From JADFUS01 sp964600025 (lineage in GTDB: Bacteria > Bacteroidota > Bacteroidia > Bacteroidales > Rikenellaceae): DNA of 37,480 nucleotides. The stretch's first letter is position 1; each line of letters begins with the position of its first letter. Location of the stretch: the NCBI GenBank assembly GCA_964600025.1, contig CAZRHJ010000014.1, positions 1 through 37,480 on the forward strand, read 5' to 3'. Shown here piece after piece: positions 1 through 7,122 of this stretch. Below the pieces are notes generated by a model that made no database searches, was not told the origin of the DNA, and worked only from the letters and a program-made list of their open reading frames with translations. The position numbers and the translations under genes are program-made.

Positions 1-75
1 TATCGCTTAATCCATTACAATGATTTTTAAAATTTTTACCGGACAGCAATAAAAATTTTTATTTTGTAAATTTTT

Positions 76-105
76 TTTGTTTTAAAAGATTTTTATTTAC
101 CTTTG
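76..105 (+). promoter_or_regulatory. Bacteroidota-type promoter for the thioredoxin-permease operon
   Basis: TTTG at 76-79, an 18-base spacer and TACCTTTG at 98-105 match the Bacteroidota -33/-7 pattern (TTTG, about 19-21 bases, TAnnTTTG). Transcription would start near 112 and give a leader of about 150 bases before the thioredoxin start codon at 262. Confidence 0.6.
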
Positions 106-164
106 CTCTCATAGGAAGATAAAGTTTCTGTATATCTGCACTTTATATATTAGTATCGCCTATT

Positions 165-186
165 AAATCTTCAAATTTGATGATTT
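165..186. promoter_or_regulatory. Palindrome in the leader, possible operator
   Basis: The 22 bases at 165-186 form a nearly perfect inverted repeat (10 of 11 positions pair) around TCAAATTTGA. It lies downstream of the predicted transcription start and about 75 bases before the first gene. Thioredoxin/permease pairs of this kind often travel with ArsR-type metal-sensing repressors, which bind short AT-rich palindromes. No regulator gene is visible in the window, so an operator role is inference. Confidence 0.35.
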
Positions 187-261
187 CATACGGTGATATT
201 TTTTGACAAATAATGTTCGTTGTTAGACGAATAACAAATAATAATTAAAAAAACTTTTACT

Positions 262-495
262 ATGGAAATTAAAATTTTAGGAACTGGTTGTGCATCTTGC
301 AAAGCAACCTATGAAACAGTTAAAACACTTGTTGCGGAAATGAACATCACGGCTTCGGTAGTCAAAGAGGAAGATATGATGAAGATTATGAGTTATAATG
401 TAATGACACTGCCCGCAATAGTCGTAGATGAAAATGTAGTTGCAAAAGGCAAAAAAACTGCCCAAGAAATTAAAGAAATATTAAGTAAGTTATAG
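262..495 (+). CDS. Small thioredoxin-like redox protein (thioredoxin_3 / redox-active disulfide protein 2 type)
   Basis: A 77-residue protein with no signal peptide, so probably cytoplasmic. It has a CxxC active site (Cys10-Ala-Ser-Cys13) right after the first beta strand and the cis-proline expected of a thioredoxin fold at Pro51 (LPAIVVDE). The size and the GCASC motif match the minimal thioredoxins of the thioredoxin_3 family, which are regularly encoded next to permeases of the DUF318 family. The stop codon is one base before the permease start, so the two are almost certainly co-translated. The likely job is delivering electrons to, or exchanging thiols with, the cysteine motif of the permease or its metal/metalloid substrate. 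That role is inferred from context. Confidence 0.85.
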   Translation: MEIKILGTGCASCKATYETVKTLVAEMNITASVVKEEDMMKIMSYNVMTLPAIVVDENVVAKGKKTAQEIKEILSKL

Positions 496-496
496 T

Positions 497-1465
497 ATGA
501 TTCAAGAATTTGCAGACTTAGTTGTATATGGGCTTTTGGGCATAGATTCTACTACTCATTTTGGTTCGGCACTCAATTTCTTTTTGTACGATACTATCAA
601 AATAATTATTTTATTGTTCTTTATCAGCACGATAATGGGCATAATAAATGCGTATTTTCCAATAGAAAGACTTCGTAATTATTTAATTCAGCACAAACTC
701 TATGGTTTAGAATATTTTTTTGCCTCGCTCTTTGGTGCAATAACTCCGTTTTGTTCTTGCTCCTCAGTGCCACTTTTCATAGGTTTTGTCAAAGGTGGTT
801 TGCCTCTTGGTATCACATTTGCCTATTTAATAACTTCACCTTTGGTAAACGAAGTTGCGGTGGCTATGTTTATTGGTGTTTTTGGACTTAGAGTAACTGT
901 TATTTACGTCGTAAGTGGTATTTTGCTTGGTATGGTCGGAGGATTTGTATTGGGCAAAATGAAATTAGAAAAATATCTCAGTCCGTGGATAATACAAATA
1001 CAACAACAATCTACACTCGAAGCCCAGCAGTGGGAAAAAGAAAATACTACTTTTCTCAAACGCCTTCCATCTATTGTCAGTGATGCGTGGTCGATAGTGC
1101 GAGGAGTTTTGTTGTATATTATTATTGGTATTGGAGTAGGAGCTTTTATGCACGGATATGTTCCAGAAAATTTCTTTGAGCAGTATTTGGCAAAAGACAA
1201 TTTATTTGCCGTACCTCTTTCTGTAATATTTGCAATTCCGATTTACGCAAATGCGGCAGGAATTGTTCCTGTAATAGAAGTTTTTGTTGCAAAAGGTGTA
1301 GCAATAGGCACTGCAATATCTTTTATGATGGCAGTTGTGGGACTTTCTTTGCCCGAAGCCACTATGCTCAAAAAAATAATGACTTGGCGATTAATTGGGA
1401 TATTTTTTGGAACAATAGGCTTGTTTATAATTATCTTAGGTTATTTGTTTAATGCCATATTATAA
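497..1465 (+). CDS. Permease of the DUF318/UPF0718 (ArsP/YraQ-like) family
   Basis: A 322-residue integral membrane protein with about eight hydrophobic segments and a central hydrophilic stretch around residues 165-195. The diagnostic element is TPFCSCSSVPLF with Cys86 and Cys88, followed by the GLPLGITFAYLITSPLVNE region; a second half-repeat with IPIYANAAGIVPV is near the C terminus. Family members include ArsP, which exports trivalent organoarsenicals, and YraQ-like permeases of unknown substrate. The paired cysteines and the co-translated thioredoxin suggest a thiophilic metal or metalloid substrate, but the sequence does not say which. The gene ends just before a strong hairpin shared with the convergent DUF4491 gene. 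Confidence 0.85.
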   Translation: MIQEFADLVVYGLLGIDSTTHFGSALNFFLYDTIKIIILLFFISTIMGIINAYFPIERLRNYLIQHKLYGLEYFFASLFGAITPFCSCSSVPLFIGFVKGGLPLGITFAYLITSPLVNEVAVAMFIGVFGLRVTVIYVVSGILLGMVGGFVLGKMKLEKYLSPWIIQIQQQSTLEAQQWEKENTTFLKRLPSIVSDAWSIVRGVLLYIIIGIGVGAFMHGYVPENFFEQYLAKDNLFAVPLSVIFAIPIYANAAGIVPVIEVFVAKGVAIGTAISFMMAVVGLSLPEATMLKKIMTWRLIGIFFGTIGLFIIILGYLFNAIL

Positions 1466-1473
1466 TTTAGGAT

Positions 1474-1489
1474 AGTTCTGTCCGCTAAA
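1474..1489 (-). repeat. Isolated end of the dispersed intergenic element
   Basis: AGTTCTGTCCGCTAAA here matches, with one mismatch, the reverse complement of the element end at the folP stop codon (2981-2996). No element body follows, only a terminator, so this looks like a remnant end. Orientation is given as the reverse complement of GGACAGTACT. Confidence 0.4.
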
Positions 1490-1493
1490 CAAT

Positions 1494-1527
1494 AAAAAAT
1501 GCTGTAATATATATTACAGCATTTTTT
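1494..1527. terminator. Bidirectional Rho-independent terminator
   Basis: A perfect 34-base palindrome (17 paired positions, centre TAATATATATTA) with A-runs on one side and T-runs on the other. It serves both the permease gene on the plus strand and the DUF4491 gene on the minus strand, whose stop codon begins at its last base. Confidence 0.85.
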
Positions 1528-1850
1528 TATTGCTTGCTTTTGTACTCTTTTTTGCGTTTTGGATTCATTGGAAACCAGCCCTTTTCGACTCTTTCTTTTT
1601 GCTCAAAGATTTCCAGAATAGTCCAAAGGCTCGAAAATGCAGTAACGCTCAGTAGTGATGAAAATAAAATATGTTTGACAGCTATTGCTGCTACTATTCC
1701 CACTATTCCAAGTAGCAAAAACCACCACCAACATTTTGTACCAAAATAATACTCGCATTTAATTACTATTGGGTGAAAAATCCCAATTATCAAAAATGTT
1801 GATACTCCAATGATTAAGCCAGTAAGATTATATTGTTCTATAAATTCCAT
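1527..1850 (-). CDS. DUF4491 family membrane protein
   Basis: A 107-residue protein with three hydrophobic segments (about residues 11-29, 41-59 and 64-80) and a basic C-terminal tail containing KGWFPMNPKRKKEYKSK. The ending EIFEQKERVEKGWFPMNP and the GIFHPIVIKCEYYFG stretch match the DUF4491 family, small inner-membrane proteins common in Bacteroidales and of unknown function. The start is the only ATG that precedes the first membrane segment. It lies downstream of cdaA on the same strand, but about 250 bases and a repeat element separate them, so co-transcription is uncertain. Confidence 0.75.
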   Translation of the reverse strand: MEFIEQYNLTGLIIGVSTFLIIGIFHPIVIKCEYYFGTKCWWWFLLLGIVGIVAAIAVKHILFSSLLSVTAFSSLWTILEIFEQKERVEKGWFPMNPKRKKEYKSKQ

Positions 1851-1935
1851 TTTTTTAATTATTGCTGTTTGATAAAAATTTAAAAATATTTGTAATAGAT
1901 TAAGTATTTCAATTTTTAAGGGGCTTGGAAAATGG

Positions 1936-2097
1936 TTTTTAAAATTTTTATCTTTCCGAAATCTTACAAGCTCCTAATAAACTCGTATCTCTTAGGCTAT
2001 TTTGCTGATATAACGTAGCGTACTGGCGTACGTGAGTTATGGGCATCGGTGAAATAGACAAGATAGGCGAGTTTCGTATTTAGTAGATAATACTGTT
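1936..2097 (+). repeat. Dispersed intergenic palindromic element, copy A
   Basis: The whole gap between cdaA and the DUF4491 gene is filled by this element. It holds AAAATTTTTATCTTTCCGAA (1940-1959) and ATAGACAAGATAGGCGAG (2054-2071), both found exactly in copy D in inverse orientation. The 92 bases at 1981-2072 fold into a long imperfect hairpin: ACTCG pairs with CGAGT, TATCT with AGATA, CTATTT with AAATAG, ATAAC with GTTAT and CGTAC with GTACG around a TGGC loop. The end next to the cdaA stop reads AATACTG, a decayed form of the GGACAGTACT end seen in copies B and D. Confidence 0.75.
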
Positions 2098-2098
2098 T

Positions 2099-2851
2099 TT
2101 AATGTACGTTCTTAATTAATAACTCCCGCAGTTGAATTGAGCTAATCCCTCTTTCAATTTTGCCACCCATCACAAACGATATTTTGCCAGTTTGCTCCGA
2201 AACCACTACAATTATAGCATCACTTGCCTCCGAAACCCCCAAAGCTGCACGGTGTCGCATACCGTAGTAGGCAGGTACTGTTTTGTTTTCGGTAGTAGGA
2301 AGCACACATCTTGCGTGAGATATCCTATTGTTGTGTATAATCATAGCTCCGTCGTGTAGAGGGGAGTTTTTGAAAAAAATATTTTCTATTAGACGTTGAT
2401 TGACGTTTGCGTTAATCTCGTCGCCAGTTTCGTGTACAAAAGACAAATCTGTGCCTTGTTCTATCACAATCAATGCCCCAGTCAGTGTGTCAGACATACT
2501 GCTACACGCCGAAACCAGTTCGTCTAAATAGCTAATATTTGAATTGTTGCTTGCAAAAGCAACGCCTTTTACGAAATATTTATTGCCCAAATACAATAGA
2601 AATCGACGAATTTCCTGTTGGAACACCACCACCAAAGCAATTACTCCAACGCCCAAAATCTGTCCGAGTATCGAAGAAATAAGTTCCATATTTAGGATTT
2701 TTGTACCTAACCAAACCAAGTAGATTACAAAAATTCCCATAATAATATAATAGGCACTCGAACCCTTCAAAAGTTTGTAGAATTGTGCCATCAATATAGA
2801 TACTATAATTATATCTAATACATCAAATACAGAAAATGTCAGAAATCCCAT
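2099..2851 (-). CDS. cdaA: Diadenylate cyclase, c-di-AMP synthase CdaA
   Basis: A 250-residue membrane enzyme that condenses two ATP molecules to cyclic di-AMP, a second messenger controlling osmolyte and cell-wall homeostasis. Three hydrophobic segments fill residues 8-80, then the DAC domain follows. The catalytic motifs are visible: DGA at 167-169 (SPLHDGAMIIHN) and RHR at 199-201 (GMRHRAALGVSEASDA). The length suits CdaA/YbbP rather than the longer DisA. The ATG at 2849-2851 precedes the first membrane helix. folP lies just upstream on the same strand, an arrangement also seen in other Bacteroidota. Copies of the dispersed element lie on both sides of this gene. Confidence 0.95.
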   Translation of the reverse strand: MGFLTFSVFDVLDIIIVSILMAQFYKLLKGSSAYYIIMGIFVIYLVWLGTKILNMELISSILGQILGVGVIALVVVFQQEIRRFLLYLGNKYFVKGVAFASNNSNISYLDELVSACSSMSDTLTGALIVIEQGTDLSFVHETGDEINANVNQRLIENIFFKNSPLHDGAMIIHNNRISHARCVLPTTENKTVPAYYGMRHRAALGVSEASDAIIVVVSEQTGKISFVMGGKIERGISSIQLRELLIKNVH

Positions 2852-2866
2852 TATAATTGTTTTATT

Positions 2867-2999
2867 ATTTTTTATCTTTTAGCACCCAAATACGCTCCTA
2901 TCTCTTTGGCTATCTTGCAAATATAACTTAGCGTACTGGTTTACGAGAAGTAGAGTATCATAGAAATGTAGAGTTTCAATTTTAGCGGACAGTACTAAT
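2867..2999 (+). repeat. Dispersed intergenic palindromic element, copy B
   Basis: This element fills the folP-cdaA gap. It aligns with copy A in the same orientation: TTTTTATCTTTTAGC (near 2868), CTCCTATCTCTTTGGCTATC (2895-2914), ATATAACTTAGCGTACTGG (about 2921-2939) and the end GCGGACAGTACTAAT (2985-2999). The right half is more diverged than in copy A, so the hairpin is weaker. The terminal 15 bases lie inside the end of folP. Confidence 0.7.
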
Positions 3000-3815
3000 T
3001 AGTTTTATAGCTTGTACTGCCTCCAACGAATCGTGAACACGTAGTATTGACGCTCCTTTCTGCAACAAAATACTATTCAAAACACTTGTTCCGTTTAGTG
3101 CCTCGGCTGCCGAAATATTTAGTGTTTGCCAAATCATTCTTTTGCGAGAAATTCCCACAAGTTGAGGTTTGTCAAGTATCTTAAATTCTTCAAATCTACG
3201 AATTAACTCAAAGTTCTGCTCTGCATTTTTTGCAAACCCAAAACCTAAGTCCAAAACCACATCGCCTATACCATATTCTTTGAACTTCGAGAGTCTTTCC
3301 ACAAAATAGCTCATAATATCACTCACTATATCCGAGTAATTATTCAAAGAATCCATAGTTTTTGGGTTGCCTTTGGAGTGCATAGCAATATATGGCAGAC
3401 CCGCATCTGCCACTGTTTTAAGCATCTCACTATCTTGCTCCCCAGCCTGAATATCATTAACAATAAATCCTCTTCCCCATTGTTTCAAAACCTCTTTGAC
3501 CACACTGCTACGAAAAGTATCTATCGAGATATTTATATCTTTTCCAAAATTATCTTCTATTGCTGCCAGAGCCAAAACAACTCTTTTGGCTTCTTCCTCT
3601 GGACTCACAAACTCAGCGTTTGGTCGAGTAGAGTAGCCTCCAATATCCACAAACGTTGCTCCGTTTTCGAGGTGTTTTGCAACCTGCTCCACAATCTGCT
3701 GTGCATTTTGTTTGCGACTACCTTCCCAAAATGAATCTGGGGTTGCATTTACAATCCCCATTACAGTAGGTTGGCTAATATCTACAATTCGTCCGTCAAT
3801 GTTCAAAAAACTCAT
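2982..3815 (-). CDS. folP: Dihydropteroate synthase
   Basis: A 277-residue enzyme joining p-aminobenzoate to 6-hydroxymethyl-dihydropterin diphosphate in folate synthesis; it is the sulfonamide target. Motifs: VMGIVNATPDSF at about 18-29, VDIGGYSTRPNA, NDIQAG, DLGFGFAKN and LVGISRKRMIW. I place the start at the ATG at 3813-3815, five bases after the stop of the upstream gene. A longer reading from a TTG at 3836 would overlap that gene by 17 bases and adds nothing conserved. The last residues (Ile-Ser-Thr-Val-Arg) and the stop are encoded by the terminal motif of repeat copy B. It probably shares a transcript with the DUF4831 gene and cdaA. Confidence 0.95.
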   Translation of the reverse strand: MSFLNIDGRIVDISQPTVMGIVNATPDSFWEGSRKQNAQQIVEQVAKHLENGATFVDIGGYSTRPNAEFVSPEEEAKRVVLALAAIEDNFGKDINISIDTFRSSVVKEVLKQWGRGFIVNDIQAGEQDSEMLKTVADAGLPYIAMHSKGNPKTMDSLNNYSDIVSDIMSYFVERLSKFKEYGIGDVVLDLGFGFAKNAEQNFELIRRFEEFKILDKPQLVGISRKRMIWQTLNISAAEALNGTSVLNSILLQKGASILRVHDSLEAVQAIKLISTVR

Positions 3816-3819
3816 AACT

Positions 3820-4686
3820 CTATTTTGTAGGAACAATTAATTTCCCAAATTGATAAAGCTCTACCATAGTACTTGTAATAGGTTTTGTGTCGTTAAGCAA
3901 TGTTGCTGTTACCCAATCTGGAACAATTACAGACTCTGTTAGAGTGTTTTTTGAACCCTTGTCCTGAGGTAGCATTTTGATACTGTTTTCTGATACAAGC
4001 GAAAGAGCAATACGAGAACCCTCAGAACTTAAAATATCTACAATACCATTCTTTGTGGAGAATTTGCACAACACATAACTAAGTTTGCCTTGTGTAGGAA
4101 TTACTCCAAAATTGTAAGTAGCATAAGTAACTATTTTCTTGCCCAAAAACAAATCTGTATATTCTTGCTCAATACGAGAAATTTCTTTTAGAGCTGCCTC
4201 CATACCTGCACCATACACATCTTGTGTTTCGCCAGTGATTATATCCACTCTTTTTTTGCGAAGATTGAAAATAGTATTTGCTGCATCACTTGCCATATCT
4301 TGCAATGATTTTTCACGAGTAGCCATACGGTTTGCTTGTAGTGACGAAACAGATTGTACAATAGGGTTAATTCCCATATCATTAAACGTAATATCGTCAG
4401 CCGATGCGTTTGATTGTTTTGAACTGCTCATCTCGCCTTTCATAATACAAATATGTGCATCTGTAATTTGATAGCTTGTACGGTCATTAAGAGGGGCAAT
4501 TACTCCCAAATATTGTTGAGCATAACGAGCATAAGGGCCACTTTTTACTATTTCTTTTTTGACAGTAACCGATACTTGAAGTGCGTTTTGAGGCACTACA
4601 TTACTTTTTACAAGAGTGTTTGCATCTTGTGCCGAAGCCACAGTAATTATTAATATTGCTGTAAGCAAAGTAAAAATCTTTTTCAT
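3820..4686 (-). CDS. DUF4831 family secreted protein
   Basis: A 288-residue protein beginning with a clear signal peptide (MKKIFTLLTAILIITVASAQ, cleavage likely after residue 19 or 20) and no lipobox, so periplasmic or outer-membrane associated. The long beta-rich body with REKSLQDMASDAANTIFNLRKKRVDIITGE and a conserved end (LYQFGKLIVPTK) matches DUF4831, a Bacteroidota family of unknown function. It is encoded immediately upstream of folP and has its own promoter box, so it likely heads the folP-cdaA transcript. Nothing in it suggests a folate role. Confidence 0.75.
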   Translation of the reverse strand: MKKIFTLLTAILIITVASAQDANTLVKSNVVPQNALQVSVTVKKEIVKSGPYARYAQQYLGVIAPLNDRTSYQITDAHICIMKGEMSSSKQSNASADDITFNDMGINPIVQSVSSLQANRMATREKSLQDMASDAANTIFNLRKKRVDIITGETQDVYGAGMEAALKEISRIEQEYTDLFLGKKIVTYATYNFGVIPTQGKLSYVLCKFSTKNGIVDILSSEGSRIALSLVSENSIKMLPQDKGSKNTLTESVIVPDWVTATLLNDTKPITSTMVELYQFGKLIVPTK

Positions 4687-4719
4687 ATACTTTAATTTTT
4701 TTGTTCAGATTAATTATTA

Positions 4720-4727
4720 CAAATATA
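4720..4727 (-). promoter_or_regulatory. -7 promoter box for the DUF4831-folP transcript
   Basis: On the minus strand this reads TATATTTG, matching TAnnTTTG, 33 bases before the DUF4831 start codon. A TTTG lies 23 bases further upstream, slightly beyond usual spacing. Confidence 0.5.
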
Positions 4728-4757
4728 TCAATTATTTTGTTAATTTTTGTCAAAGTC

Positions 4758-5483
4758 CTACATTTTCAAGTAAAAATCTTTTGTAAGTTCAATATATTCA
4801 GGACTATATTGGTGTCTTTCGTAGAGTTCTATGCTCATTTCCGAACTTTCTATATTTGTTATTCTTTGTGTCGAAAACTCCAATAAAACTCTTTTTACCG
4901 CCTTGTTGGGGTTTCCTCTTACTTCCAATCTTTTATTTACGTACAATCCCCATTTTACTGCTATTGCCGTAAATATTCCAGACTCAATATATGGAAAAAT
5001 AGCACTAAATACCCCTTTGTTTTTTAGTAGTTTTGCAACGCATTTTGCCAAATCTTCGTAGGGCAAAATATCTGTATGTCGTGCAGTAGATTTTGCCAAA
5101 TCTGGATTTTTTAGTGAATTATTAAAATATGGCGGATTTGAGAAAATATAATCATATTTTTTGTTTGTAAGTTCTGCAAATTCTTGTAGCGAGAAATTAT
5201 GAACAGTCAATCTTTCTGCCCAAGGCGAATTTTCAAAGTTTGATTTACATTGAAAACTTGCTTTTTCGTCAATTTCCACTGCATCTATTATCGCATTTTC
5301 GTTGCGTTGAGCTGCAATAAGCGACACAATACCTGTTCCAGAGCCAATATCCAAAATCTTAGTTTGTTCACTGTTCCCAACACTGCCCCAAGCACCCAAC
5401 AACACTCCGTCTGTACCAACTTTCATTGCACAGTTTTCTTGATTAATTCTAAACTTCTTAAAATCAAAGTAGTTATTTGCCAT
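4758..5483 (-). CDS. trmN6: tRNA1(Val) (adenine(37)-N6)-methyltransferase
   Basis: A 241-residue class I SAM-dependent methyltransferase. Motif I (LDIGSGTGIVSLIAAQ) starts near residue 44 and the N6-adenine catalytic motif NPPYF is at 116-120. The N-terminal FDFKKFRINQENCAMKVGTDGVLLGAW is characteristic of the YfiC/TrmN6 family, which modifies A37 of tRNA-Val. The length is typical. It is the third gene of a lolD-TIGR02757-trmN6 run on the minus strand, 19 bases after the preceding stop. Related methyltransferases share the fold, but the N-terminal signature makes this call fairly secure. Confidence 0.88.
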   Translation of the reverse strand: MANNYFDFKKFRINQENCAMKVGTDGVLLGAWGSVGNSEQTKILDIGSGTGIVSLIAAQRNENAIIDAVEIDEKASFQCKSNFENSPWAERLTVHNFSLQEFAELTNKKYDYIFSNPPYFNNSLKNPDLAKSTARHTDILPYEDLAKCVAKLLKNKGVFSAIFPYIESGIFTAIAVKWGLYVNKRLEVRGNPNKAVKRVLLEFSTQRITNIESSEMSIELYERHQYSPEYIELTKDFYLKM

Positions 5484-5502
5484 AATTTAGCTATCTCTGT
5501 AT

Positions 5503-6285
5503 TTATTCTTCTTTTTTCTCTAATTGTCTATTTACTCCCAAACCAAACAATGAATAATCATACTTTACTGGGTCATTTGCATCAAACTCTCTTAGTCTTG
5601 TAGTTATTTCTTCTACTGCTTTCCAGTCATTTTGTTTACGTTCCAAGAGTCCAAATTCTCTACCAACATTGCCTGAGTGAATATCAAGTGGCAAATATAA
5701 TGCCGAAGAAGGTATTTGTTTCCAAATTCCAAAATCAACCCCCATATTGTCCTGTCTTACAAACCACCTAAGCATCATACAAAGCCTTTTACACGCTGCT
5801 TTTTTGTCTATGTTCGACAAATGTTTGTAGGAGCGTTGAGAATCAATCCCTTCAAAAAACACATTTCTGAATCTTGACATAACTATCCTAATATCTGATG
5901 TTTGCAGGTAATTGTTCTCAAAGAAATCGCCTAACGAACCGTAGTTCTTGTAGATATTACGCAATGCCCTCACAAAACAAATAAAATCTTCGTAGTTGAA
6001 CGTGCGATGCACAAAAGTTGAAAAAGGAATTAAATCCTCTTCTGCAAAATTCATAATAAATTTGTGAGGTTCACCCCACATCAAATCCATCATTTTATTT
6101 GCATTTCTAACTATCATTTTGCGGTTTCCCCACGCAATTATACTTGCCAAAAATCCTGCTATCTCTATATCTTCTTTTGTCGAAAACTTATGAGGTATTG
6201 ATATAGGGTCTAATTCTATGAACGAAGTGTTATTGTATTTCTCATACAAAAACTCTAAGTTATCTTTCAAATCTGTATTATTCAT
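5503..6285 (-). CDS. TIGR02757 (DUF2400) family protein
   Basis: A 260-residue cytoplasmic protein. The stretches IAGFLASIIAWGNRKMIVRNANKMM, MLRWFVRQDNMGVDFGIWKQI, PLDIHSGNVGREFGLL and DPVKYDYSLFGLGV are the conserved blocks of the TIGR02757 family, which resembles helix-hairpin-helix DNA glycosylases in overall layout but has no assigned activity. The reading frame overlaps the end of lolD by 8 bases, so the two are translationally coupled. No catalytic residue assignment can be made from sequence alone. Confidence 0.8.
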   Translation of the reverse strand: MNNTDLKDNLEFLYEKYNNTSFIELDPISIPHKFSTKEDIEIAGFLASIIAWGNRKMIVRNANKMMDLMWGEPHKFIMNFAEEDLIPFSTFVHRTFNYEDFICFVRALRNIYKNYGSLGDFFENNYLQTSDIRIVMSRFRNVFFEGIDSQRSYKHLSNIDKKAACKRLCMMLRWFVRQDNMGVDFGIWKQIPSSALYLPLDIHSGNVGREFGLLERKQNDWKAVEEITTRLREFDANDPVKYDYSLFGLGVNRQLEKKEE

Positions 6286-6934
6286 TTTTTACTAATCCAT
6301 CAACAATAATTATTTTTCTGTCTGCCAAATTTGCCAAGGCCTCGTCGTGAGTTACAATCACTACTGTTTGGTTGTAGCGTTGTTTTAGTTCAATAAACAA
6401 TTTATTTAGTTCATCTCTGTTTTTTGTATCAAGATTACCCGTTGGTTCGTCGGCAAGAATTACCGAAGGGTTATTTATTAATGCCCTTGCTATTGCAACA
6501 CGTTGCTGTTCTCCACCCGACATTTGAGATGGTTTATGTTCAAGTCTTTGGCTCAGCCCCACTGTTTCGAGAATTTCTTTGGCTCTGTATGTAGCAGAAG
6601 CCTTGCTTTCTCCTTTGATAAGAGCTGGAAGTATAACATTTTCCAAGGCACTAAACTCTGGAAGTAAGTGATGAAACTGAAACACAAAGCCAATCTGTTC
6701 GTTTCTGAATTTAGCCAGATTGCTTTCCGAGAGCTTGTTAATATTCACATCGTTTATATAAACCTCTCCACTATCACTTTTCATAAGTGAGCCTACAATT
6801 TGCATCAAAGTTGTTTTGCCTGCACCACTTGGCCCCACAATAGCCACCAATTCACCTTTTGCAATATGCAAATCTATGCCCTTTATTACTTTGATATTTT
6901 CAAAATCTTTTTTTATGTTATATGCTTTAATCAT
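6278..6934 (-). CDS. lolD: ABC transporter ATPase, LolD-like
   Basis: A 218-residue stand-alone ABC ATPase. Walker A is GPSGAGKT at 34-41; then come the Q-loop in FVFQFHHLLPEFSALENV, the signature MSGGEQQR, Walker B VILADEPTGNLD and the H-loop VIVTHD. The FHHLLPEFSALENV segment is typical of LolD, the motor of the LolCDE complex that releases lipoproteins from the inner membrane. The close relatives MacB and FtsE differ in this segment. No permease subunit is adjacent, so it must pair with a LolC/E-type protein encoded elsewhere. It is the first gene of its operon. Confidence 0.85.
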   Translation of the reverse strand: MIKAYNIKKDFENIKVIKGIDLHIAKGELVAIVGPSGAGKTTLMQIVGSLMKSDSGEVYINDVNINKLSESNLAKFRNEQIGFVFQFHHLLPEFSALENVILPALIKGESKASATYRAKEILETVGLSQRLEHKPSQMSGGEQQRVAIARALINNPSVILADEPTGNLDTKNRDELNKLFIELKQRYNQTVVIVTHDEALANLADRKIIIVDGLVKNE

Positions 6935-6962
6935 CTGTTATATGTCATTTGTATTTAGATAA

Positions 6963-6970
6963 CAAATGTA
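6963..6970 (-). promoter_or_regulatory. -7 promoter box for the lolD operon
   Basis: TACATTTG on the minus strand, 28 bases upstream of the lolD start codon, matches TAnnTTTG. No clear TTTG box is seen at the expected upstream distance. Confidence 0.45.
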
Positions 6971-7070
6971 CTAAAAATGATTTTATAAAAAAAATTATTG
7001 CTATCTGATAAAAGTTTTATGTGCTACTATATATTAGTTAGGAGAGTTTTGTTCTTAGCAGGCAATACCA

Positions 7071-7109
7071 AAAAAATAGAGGTAGTGAAATTCACTACCT
7101 CTATTTTTT
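7071..7109 (-). terminator. Rho-independent terminator of secDF
   Basis: A 19-base perfect stem with a one-base centre (7090), built on TAGAGGTAGTGAA and its complement, flanked by A- and T-runs. It follows the secDF stop by 13 bases in the direction of transcription. Confidence 0.85.
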
Positions 7110-7122
7110 GAGTTATCTAAAA

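Noticed and set aside
3816..3836. A longer folP starting at TTG 3836
   Set aside because: It overlaps the end of the upstream gene and adds no conserved residues. The ATG at 3813-3815 fits family length.
6278..6934. The ABC ATPase gene as ftsE
   Set aside because: It is not next to ftsX, and the FHHLLPEFSALENV segment fits LolD better than FtsE.
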